Assembly: GCA_902795985.1 (NCBI GenBank)
Contig: CADBNG010000316.1
Coordinates: 1 to 6,431, forward strand
Source: an uncultured Lachnospiraceae bacterium
GTDB lineage: Bacteria; Bacillota_A; Clostridia; Lachnospirales; Lachnospiraceae
Length of the DNA stretch: 6,431 bases
Direction of reading: 5' to 3'
Shown piece by piece: positions 1 to 4,754 of the stretch. Every line of letters begins with the position of its first letter. Positions within the stretch are counted from its first letter, which is position 1. The notes beneath the pieces were generated by a model, which saw nothing but the letters and a program-made list of their open reading frames with translations, had not been told where the DNA came from and made no database searches. Both the position numbers and the translations under genes were made by a program.

Positions 1-905
1 ACGCCGGCGATGCCGGGAAGCGTCAGGGTAATGTCAAACGCGTTCAGGAACGCGAGATCCAGCAGTACGAAGAGGATAAGTGCCCAGCCGGCTACAACGC
101 CGGAGATCCGGTAGACCAGGATCATGAACAGGATGACGAGAAGCACGCCGATGATACCCGCGATCACGCTGGTATGCAGGGCTTCCTGTCCCAGAGAGGC
201 GCCGACAACATTGGAATAGATCTCGTTCAGTTCCAGGGAAAGTGAACCGATCCGGATGAAAGAAGCCAGCTGGCGGGCCGCTTCGATATCGGCCATGCCG
301 GTGATCTCGGCCTTGCCGCCGGTGATGACGGACTGCACGATCGGCGAACTGATGACTTCGCCGTCATAGACGATGGAGATCGCTTTGCCGACGTTGGCTT
401 CCGTCGCGTCCGCGAATTTCTTCGTCCCGGCGGTCGTCATGGTCAGATCGACCACGTACTTATGTTCACCGGTCTTGGAATCCGAATAGGCAACGCCTTC
501 CGCTCCGGCAATATCCGAGCCTTCCAGCACGATGTTCCCTTCCGTGTCCTGGAACTGCAGGGAACCGGGCTTGCCGAGTTCGGCCAGGATCTTATTGGCG
601 TCTGTGACGCCCGGGATCTCCACGTTGATCCGGTTCAGACCCTGCTGATAGACGTTGGATTCCGTACTGAACTGCGTAACCCTCTGCTGCAGCTTGTAGA
701 TCGTATCGTCCATGTCGGACGTGGACGGCGCGGCATCGGTCGCTTCATACGTGATACTGACACCGCCGGAAAGATCCAGACCGGTCCGGATATTCTTCAT
801 GGCGCCGGTATGGTGCTCTCCCCAGCCGACAAAGACGGTGTAGGCAAGCAGGACGGTCAGCACCGCCATGATCACCAGAGTAACAACACTTTGCTTCTTT
901 CTCAT
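1..905 (-). CDS. secD: Protein translocase subunit SecD, N-terminal 301 residues (C-terminus off the window)
   Basis: SecD works with SecF in the cytoplasmic membrane and uses the proton gradient to help pull secreted proteins out of the SecYEG channel. The visible 301 residues show one N-terminal membrane helix (about 6-27), the family motif GLDLSGGV (42-49), a large extracytoplasmic P1 region (about 50-220) ending in a typical stretch SFIRIGSLSLELNEIYSNVV (205-224), then helices at about 235-256 and 258-280. The sequence TLTLPGIAG at the window edge is where the fourth helix of SecD normally begins. The ATG at 903-905 is preceded by AGAGG about 10 bases upstream. There is no visible terminator between scfB and this gene, so it is probably co-transcribed with scfAB. 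A SecD-SecF fusion cannot be excluded because the 3' part is missing. Family assignment is secure. Confidence 0.95.
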   Translation of the reverse strand, partial: MRKKQSVVTLVIMAVLTVLLAYTVFVGWGEHHTGAMKNIRTGLDLSGGVSITYEATDAAPSTSDMDDTIYKLQQRVTQFSTESNVYQQGLNRINVEIPGVTDANKILAELGKPGSLQFQDTEGNIVLEGSDIAGAEGVAYSDSKTGEHKYVVDLTMTTAGTKKFADATEANVGKAISIVYDGEVISSPIVQSVITGGKAEITGMADIEAARQLASFIRIGSLSLELNEIYSNVVGASLGQEALHTSVIAGIIGVLLVILFMILVYRISGVVAGWALILFVLLDLAFLNAFDITLTLPGIAG

Positions 906-939
906 TTTCGTTATCCTCTTTGTTTTCTTGTTTATTTAT

Positions 940-1093
940 CGTTCAGCGCGCTTTTTGCATCCGCGCGCGTTCGATCTTTTTTTGCTTTTCAACCGCTCGA
1001 TGCGCCGCTCAATGTGCTTTTCAGCATCCGCGAGTATGCAATCTGTGTTTACGGTTCGCTCAATGCGCTTTTCAGCATCAGCGCGCATTCGAT
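940..1093. repeat. Degenerate direct repeats derived from the 3' end of scfB
   Basis: Three related units of 36-37 bases lie at 940-975, 1006-1042 and 1057-1093, with a 12-base partial copy at 994-1005 that abuts the middle unit. By hand alignment the second and third units agree at 31 of 37 positions, and the first and third at about 30 of 37 with one gap. The third unit is inside scfB and encodes its last residues (IECALMLKSALSE). The other two lie beyond the scfB stop codon. The second unit is still in the scfB reading frame. The simplest reading is tandem duplication of the scfB tail followed by drift. No terminator or mobile element is visible in the tract. Confidence 0.75.
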
Positions 1094-2410
1094 ACGTTTT
1101 CTCTGCATGACGCAGCCGATCTTGTAGGTCCCGTCGATACGGCCGGCTGCGTGATACCCGTTGGCCATGCATCCGCCGCTGCAGAAGAACCGCGCGAAGC
1201 ACTCCGCGCATTCCGGACGGCTGTAAACATTTACAGAACGGAACTGCCGGCTGATCTCTTCTTTTTTCAGGCCCTCTTCCACATTTCCCAGGCAGAAATC
1301 TTCCAGCCCGACGAACTGGTGGCAGGGATACAGGGCCCCCCAGGGCGTGACCGCCAGATATTCACCGCCGGCTCCGCAGCCGGACAGCCGCTTGTAAACG
1401 CAGGGTCCGCCGGTCAGATCGATCATGAAATGGAAAAACGTGAATCCGCGTCCTTCCTTTTCCCGCTTCAGCATTTCCCGGGCCAGTATGTCGTACTGTT
1501 CGCAGATCTGCGGCAGATCCTCTTCCCGGATCGCGTAGTCTTCCGTAAGCGGCGCCACCACAGGTTCTATAGAGATTTGTTTAAATCCCAGGTCCGCCAT
1601 GTGCAGCACGTCTTTGGCAAAGTCCAGATTGTTTCTCGTGAACGTGCCCCGGACGTAGTATTTTTCCTGGTTCCGGCTGTCCGCGAATTTCTGGAACTTC
1701 GGGATTATGCGGTCATAACTGCTGCTGTCTCCCCCGCGGAACGGACGCATGAAATCGTTGATCTCTCTGCGGCCGTCGAAACTCAGCACGACGTTGTCCA
1801 TCTCGCGGTTGCAGAACTCCATGATCTCGTCGTTCAGCAGGATCCCGTTTGTTGTCAGCGTAAAGCGGAAATGCTTGTCCGCTTCTGCTTCCCGCTTCCG
1901 TCCGTACCGGACCAGTTCCTTGACGACTTCCCAGTTCATCGTTGGTTCGCCGCCGAAGAAATCCACCTCCAGATTCCGGCGTCCGCCGGAATTCCGGATC
2001 AGAAAATCCAGCGCTGCCCGGCCGACTTCGGCCGTCATCAGAGCCCGCCGTCCATGGTATTCTCCTTCACCGGCGAAACAGTAGCGGCAGGCCAGGTTGC
2101 AGTCGTGGGCGATATGCAGACAGAGCGCTTTGACTACCGTCGGGCGGGACGCAAAGGCTTCCACGGAAGGCTTGTAGCCGTCTTCCGTAAAGAGTGAACC
2201 GTCCTTCCGGAGTTCTTCACACTCTTCCAGGACTTCTTCGATCTCTTCCGCCGGACAATGGCCGGAAAGACGCTGCTTCACCTCTGCAGGTTCGACTCCT
2301 TCTTCCAGAAGCCGCAGCACTTCGAAGGACAGATCGTCCAGCCTGTGCAGCGAACCGCTGTTCACGTCAAGACACAGCTTATACCCGTTATTTTCGAATG
2401 TATGTATCAA
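1049..2410 (-). CDS. scfB: Thioether cross-link-forming SCIFF peptide maturase (radical SAM/SPASM)
   Basis: This 453-residue enzyme modifies the SCIFF precursor encoded just upstream. In the characterised homologue (CteB of Clostridium thermocellum) the radical SAM cluster drives formation of a cysteine-sulfur to threonine-alpha-carbon thioether. Visible here are an N-terminal region of about 80 residues that fits the PqqD-like peptide-recognition domain of the family; the radical SAM cluster motif CNLACRYC (Cys104, Cys108, Cys111); a SAM-binding GGEP motif (153-156); and a C-terminal SPASM region for two auxiliary iron-sulfur clusters. SPASM cysteines include Cys337, Cys345, Cys363, Cys373 and the C-x2-C-x5-C-x3-C set Cys401, Cys404, Cys410, Cys414, followed by Cys433. 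All key residues are present, so the enzyme looks active. The start is TTG at 2408-2410, because an in-frame TGA lies at 2423-2425 and AAGGG sits 6 bases upstream of the TTG. The 3' end carries the first unit of a repeat that continues past the stop. Confidence 0.96.
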   Translation of the reverse strand: MIHTFENNGYKLCLDVNSGSLHRLDDLSFEVLRLLEEGVEPAEVKQRLSGHCPAEEIEEVLEECEELRKDGSLFTEDGYKPSVEAFASRPTVVKALCLHIAHDCNLACRYCFAGEGEYHGRRALMTAEVGRAALDFLIRNSGGRRNLEVDFFGGEPTMNWEVVKELVRYGRKREAEADKHFRFTLTTNGILLNDEIMEFCNREMDNVVLSFDGRREINDFMRPFRGGDSSSYDRIIPKFQKFADSRNQEKYYVRGTFTRNNLDFAKDVLHMADLGFKQISIEPVVAPLTEDYAIREEDLPQICEQYDILAREMLKREKEGRGFTFFHFMIDLTGGPCVYKRLSGCGAGGEYLAVTPWGALYPCHQFVGLEDFCLGNVEEGLKKEEISRQFRSVNVYSRPECAECFARFFCSGGCMANGYHAAGRIDGTYKIGCVMQRKRIECALMLKSALSEP

Positions 2411-2416
2411 GATTTT

Positions 2417-2421
2417 CCCTT
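2417..2421 (-). promoter_or_regulatory. Shine-Dalgarno site that fixes the TTG start of scfB
   Basis: The sequence AAGGG on the minus strand lies 6 bases before the TTG start at 2410. An in-frame TGA stop four codons upstream of the TTG (2423-2425) rules out any longer reading, and the family's usual N-terminus (MIHxF followed by a DVNSG-like motif) begins here. Confidence 0.75.
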
Positions 2422-2437
2422 GTCAGAAAACAGAACA

Positions 2438-2469
2438 ATGTTCCTGCACCGCTCCCGGCGCAGGAACAT
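2438..2469 (-). terminator. Hairpin between scfA and scfB, probable leaky terminator or processing signal
   Basis: A perfect 10-base-pair stem (2438-2447 with 2460-2469, ATGTTCCTGC and its complement) encloses a further CCG/CGG pairing separated by one A-C mismatch and closed by a four-base loop. On the minus-strand transcript it is followed by TGTTCTGTTTTC, a broken U tract that is weaker than in a full terminator. It sits 29 bases after the scfA stop and 27 bases before scfB. Partial termination or 3'-end protection here would give more precursor peptide than maturase, as expected for a substrate and enzyme pair. The structure is seen directly; the effect is inferred. Confidence 0.7.
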
Positions 2470-2498
2470 GGTCAATGTCCCCAGAATATCAGCAACCG

Positions 2499-2642
2499 TT
2501 ATTTGCTCTGTTCACACGTCTGATTGCCGACGGTACAGGATGTCTTGCACGCAGACTGACAGGAAGTCTGGCATTCGCCGCAGCCGCCTTTTTTTACGGT
2601 TTCCTGAAGTTTTCTGGTTTCCACAGTCTGAATATGTTTCAT
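2499..2642 (-). CDS. scfA: Six-cysteine SCIFF peptide precursor (47 residues)
   Basis: This is the ribosomally made precursor modified by ScfB. It has the SCIFF hallmark of six cysteines within about 45 residues: Cys21, Cys24, Cys28, Cys32, Cys36 and Cys43. The N-terminal part (1-20, beginning MKHIQTVETRKLQ) is the conserved leader-like segment recognised by the maturase. In CteA, the C. thermocellum homologue, the cross-link joins Cys32 and Thr37; both residues exist at exactly these positions here (Cys32, Thr37). The ATG at 2640-2642 is preceded by AGGAGG 10 bases upstream, and a promoter with a near-consensus -10 box lies about 40 bases upstream. The stop is TAA. The cross-linked product has no function I can state with confidence. 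Identity is certain from the sequence pattern and from the adjacent maturase. Confidence 0.97.
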   Translation of the reverse strand: MKHIQTVETRKLQETVKKGGCGECQTSCQSACKTSCTVGNQTCEQSK

Positions 2643-2682
2643 AGTCTGTTTGCCTCCTGTTCATTCTCTAACGATGCAACCT

Positions 2683-2711
2683 AGTATAACACAGGAAAAA
2701 ACAACATTCAA
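2683..2711 (-). promoter_or_regulatory. Sigma-A-type promoter of the scfA-scfB(-secD) unit
   Basis: On the minus strand a -35 box TTGAAT (2706-2711) and a -10 box TATACT (2683-2688) are separated by 17 bases. The -10 is preceded by TGT, giving an extended -10 (TGn). Transcription should start near 2676, leaving a leader of about 34 bases with AGGAGG at 2653-2658. The -35 box overlaps the phosphofructokinase stop codon. No terminator is visible between the two genes, so read-through from the upstream gene could add to this promoter. Confidence 0.8.
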
Positions 2712-3961
2712 TTGCTCCACTCGTAGTTTTTCACGTTCATGGGCAGGTGTCTGGGAAGACCGTCGACCATCATCGGCGGCACATGGCCCTGGATAAGCGG
2801 ACGTACATAATCCAGGAATTCCTCCGTCACGCCATTGCCTTCTTCGTTGATCCATTCACGCGGAACGACTTTTTCCGCATTGGCGATCCGGTGCACGTCA
2901 AAGAAATTCGTCGTGCTCTGATAGGGATCGTCAGATACGCGCTCGATAACGACCATGACGCCGCTGTTGCCTTCGTCCGCCGCCTTTACGGTAGCACCGC
3001 CGACAGCATACGCTTCATTCACGTCGACCAGGCTGGCCATATGCGCGGCTGAACGCTGCAGGATGGAAAGCTCCACGGCACGGGTCTTGCATCCCAGCTC
3101 ATTGTGGATGACGTTCGCCAGATAGGAAGCTGTTCCTGTCAGCTGGATATGGCCGAACGCATCTTTCGAATCCGAACCCGGCGTAAACTCGCAGATGAAT
3201 TTGCCATCGGCCGTGTGGATCCCTTCGGAAACGGCCGCCACGACGACGTCCTTGGTCTCCAGGATGCTGCGTACCTTCTCAACAAAGGTATTGACATCAA
3301 ACGGGATCTCCGGCAGGTAGATCAGGTCAGCTCCGACGCAGTCTTCCCCGGCGGCCAGCGCGGAAGCGCCTGTCAGCCAGCCGGCGTTGCGGCCCATGAT
3401 CTCGACGATCGTAACGTTTTTCTTCTTATAAGAAAAGCCGCTCGCGTCGCAGATGATCTCTTTGGTAGATGTGGCAATATACTTTGCCGCACTGCCGAAT
3501 CCCGGCGTATGGTCGGTAATGGCCAGGTCGTTGTCGATCGTTTTCGGGCATCCGACGAATTTCTGCTTGGCGCCTGTCAGAAGCGCGTAGTCAGACAGCT
3601 TGCGGATCGTATCCATGGAATCGTTGCCGCCGATATAGATGAACACCTCGATATCCAGCTTGTCCAGGATCGCGAAGATCTTCTCGTAGACGTCTTTATC
3701 TTCATGGATCTCCGGCAGTTTATAGCGGCAGGTGCCCAGGAACGCAGACGGCGTCCGTTTCAGCAGCTCCAGATCCAGTTCATTCCGGATATGCTCCGCC
3801 AGATCCACATACTGTTCCTGCATCAGACCCTGGATCCCGTAACGCATGCCGTACACACGGGTGTATCCGCGCTCCATAGCCGTCTTGTAGACACCGGCCA
3901 GGCTGGAATTGATAACGGCGGTCGGGCCGCCGGACTGTCCTACGATAACATTACCTTTCAT
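2708..3961 (-). CDS. pfp: Phosphofructokinase, pyrophosphate-dependent type (417 residues)
   Basis: It phosphorylates fructose 6-phosphate to fructose 1,6-bisphosphate in cytoplasmic glycolysis, most likely with pyrophosphate as donor, in which case the step is reversible. Motifs: GQSGGPTAVIN (8-18) at the phosphate-donor site, GGNDSMDT (111-118), PKTIDND (139-145) with the catalytic-base Asp143, and MGRNAGW (189-195) for sugar-phosphate binding. Lys140 replaces the glycine found in ATP enzymes (Gly124 in E. coli) and Asp114 replaces Gly104; both changes are the known pyrophosphate signature. Asn113 stands where the ATP enzymes have Asp103. The length fits the 400-420 residue clade rather than the 320-residue ATP enzymes. 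The ATG at 3961 is chosen because AAGGGGGAA lies 8 bases upstream. A start 24 codons further up (4033) would fall inside the predicted promoter. The family is certain; the donor is inferred. Confidence 0.93.
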   Translation of the reverse strand: MKGNVIVGQSGGPTAVINSSLAGVYKTAMERGYTRVYGMRYGIQGLMQEQYVDLAEHIRNELDLELLKRTPSAFLGTCRYKLPEIHEDKDVYEKIFAILDKLDIEVFIYIGGNDSMDTIRKLSDYALLTGAKQKFVGCPKTIDNDLAITDHTPGFGSAAKYIATSTKEIICDASGFSYKKKNVTIVEIMGRNAGWLTGASALAAGEDCVGADLIYLPEIPFDVNTFVEKVRSILETKDVVVAAVSEGIHTADGKFICEFTPGSDSKDAFGHIQLTGTASYLANVIHNELGCKTRAVELSILQRSAAHMASLVDVNEAYAVGGATVKAADEGNSGVMVVIERVSDDPYQSTTNFFDVHRIANAEKVVPREWINEEGNGVTEEFLDYVRPLIQGHVPPMMVDGLPRHLPMNVKNYEWSN

Positions 3962-3991
3962 GAATAGTTCCCCCTTCTTTCTTTTACCTGA

Positions 3992-4011
3992 CGTATTTCT
4001 TCTGAAATACG
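3992..4011 (-). other. Leader hairpin in the phosphofructokinase mRNA
   Basis: A perfect 8-base-pair stem, CGTATTTC and GAAATACG, encloses a four-base loop. It would form within the first 10 or so nucleotides of the predicted transcript (start near 4017) and ends 30 bases before the start codon, clear of the ribosome-binding site. There is no U tract, so it is not a terminator. Such 5'-end stems commonly protect mRNA, but it could also be a DNA operator just downstream of the start point. Confidence 0.55.
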
Positions 4012-4023
4012 CATATCGGTAGG

Positions 4024-4053
4024 ATTGTACCACAAACCGCCTGTGGATGTACA
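4024..4053 (-). promoter_or_regulatory. Promoter of the phosphofructokinase gene with an internal dyad
   Basis: On the minus strand TGTACA (4048-4053) and TACAAT (4024-4029) are separated by 18 bases. The -35 box matches the sigma-A consensus at 4 of 6 positions and the -10 box at 5 of 6. Inside the spacer is an inverted repeat, CCACA and TGTGG (4030-4034 and 4042-4046), around a 7-base centre. That position is typical of a repressor operator, but I recognise no known regulator site. Confidence 0.6.
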
Positions 4054-4054
4054 G

Positions 4055-4084
4055 AAAAAAAACAATACCTCTTCCAAAGGTATT
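4055..4084 (-). terminator. Intrinsic terminator directly before the phosphofructokinase promoter
   Basis: A 7-base-pair stem, AATACCT and AGGTATT (4064-4070 with 4078-4084), has a 7-base loop and is followed on the minus strand by G and eight T (4055-4062). This is the second of two terminators after the 4184-4621 gene and isolates the phosphofructokinase promoter, whose -35 box begins right after the T tract. If transcription began upstream of it, it could instead act as an attenuator. Confidence 0.75.
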
Positions 4085-4111
4085 CTAAAGATCATCCCCT
4101 GCCCTTCCGCC

Positions 4112-4150
4112 AATAACAAAAACTGCCGCTTTCGCGGCAGTTTGTTTTTT
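4112..4150 (-). terminator. Strong intrinsic terminator after the 145-residue membrane protein gene
   Basis: A perfect 10-base-pair stem, AAACTGCCGC and its complement (4120-4129 with 4134-4143), is closed by a four-base loop. On the minus strand it is followed by a T-rich run (TTGTTATT after the stem's own TTT), and it lies 34 bases beyond the gene's stop codon. The plus strand also has a T-rich tail (4141-4150), so it could work in both directions, although no plus-strand gene ends here. Confidence 0.85.
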
Positions 4151-4183
4151 CAAATTATGCAGGTTTTGTTTCCCGGTCCTGGT

Positions 4184-4621
4184 TTACAGCTTGCAGGCGC
4201 AGATGAAATCCAGAAGCTCTTTGTAATACTTCTCGGATTTTCCGTAGCGGACCTGGTTCATCTGCAGATGGAAGAAGACCGCGAAAATGGCGAAGGCTGC
4301 TCCGATCCCGATCATGAACGGATAGATATGCTCCATTACGCCGGTCTGCACAGCCGTGCTGACGACAGATGTCTTCACTGTGTTCCCCTTGGTTACCGGG
4401 TACGTTGTTGCCGCGTTAGTCGCTGTATTTCCAGTTGTCCTTGATGCGGAAGTCCTGGATGACGATGAGGATGTCGTCGTGGTTACGGTATTGGAGGAGC
4501 TGCCTCTTGTCCCGCGGCCGACCAGATCCGTAGCGGCAAATACTGTCGTTGTGCATCCCAAAATAAAAATGGCCGCGCAGAGAACCGTGACCAATTTAAC
4601 GAAATGACTTCTTCTTTTCAT
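4184..4621 (-). CDS. Small Ser/Thr-rich exported membrane protein, family not recognised (145 residues)
   Basis: I do not recognise this protein. It starts with a basic, hydrophobic signal sequence (1-29) ending in TTVFA, a good signal-peptidase I site. Residues 36-80 form a low-complexity linker dominated by Ser and Thr, with a few Arg, Ala and Asn, which looks like a flexible or glycosylated wall-spanning segment. A single membrane helix follows (about 100-118, PFMIGIGAAFAIFAVFF), then a charged cytoplasmic-like tail (121-145) ending ICACKL. The expected topology is an outside linker anchored by a C-terminal helix. ILGC at 20-23 resembles a lipobox, but Leu at -2 is unusual. The ATG at 4621 follows GGGGAG 7 bases upstream. 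A longer start at 4660 lies only about 13 bases after the predicted transcription start and lacks a ribosome site. The gene is monocistronic: own promoter, strong terminators. Composition and gene signals support it as real. Confidence 0.8.
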   Translation of the reverse strand: MKRRSHFVKLVTVLCAAIFILGCTTTVFAATDLVGRGTRGSSSNTVTTTTSSSSSRTSASRTTGNTATNAATTYPVTKGNTVKTSVVSTAVQTGVMEHIYPFMIGIGAAFAIFAVFFHLQMNQVRYGKSEKYYKELLDFICACKL

Positions 4622-4679
4622 TATAGTTCTCCCCTTTTCCCCTTTTTCCGGCTTCCCCAAACCGGTTACTACGCAATAA

Positions 4680-4708
4680 ACTATATCATACTATTCAAAA
4701 TATGTAAA
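4680..4708 (-). promoter_or_regulatory. Promoter of the 145-residue membrane protein gene
   Basis: On the minus strand TTTACA (4703-4708) and TATAGT (4680-4685) are separated by exactly 17 bases, each box one or two bases from the sigma-A consensus. The surroundings are strongly AT-rich. Transcription should start near 4673, giving a leader of about 52 bases that carries the ribosome site at 4629-4634. Confidence 0.75.
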
Positions 4709-4754
4709 GCTATTTTTAACGCATTTGTAATATTTCATCATTTCTTTGTTAACA

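Noticed and set aside
940..1093. A CRISPR array
   Set aside because: The units are few, unequally spaced and divergent, one of them is coding, and there are no cas genes in the window.
936..1211. A minus-strand frame with repeated ADAEK-IER units, resembling a coiled-coil protein
   Set aside because: It overlaps the 3' end of scfB in another frame, and its periodicity is explained by the DNA repeat tract. No ribosome site supports it.
920..2197. A long plus-strand open frame of 425 codons
   Set aside because: It lies opposite scfB, whose radical SAM and SPASM motifs are intact. The frame shows no domain pattern and arises from the codon bias of the real gene.
3104..3967. A plus-strand open frame of 287 codons
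   Set aside because: It is antisense to the well-supported phosphofructokinase gene and has no recognisable protein pattern.
4014..4033. A 24-residue N-terminal extension of the phosphofructokinase from an ATG at 4033
   Set aside because: That ATG lies inside the predicted promoter spacer and lacks a ribosome site. The ATG at 3961 has a strong one and begins the conserved GQSGGPT domain directly.
3962..4116. A riboswitch before the phosphofructokinase gene
   Set aside because: Only one simple stem lies downstream of the predicted start, and no conserved aptamer pattern is visible. The T-tailed stem lies upstream of the promoter.
4553..4564. A lipobox (ILGC) in the small membrane protein
   Set aside because: Leu at the -2 position is atypical, and a clean signal-peptidase I site (VFA followed by Ala) lies six residues later. 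I keep it only as an alternative.
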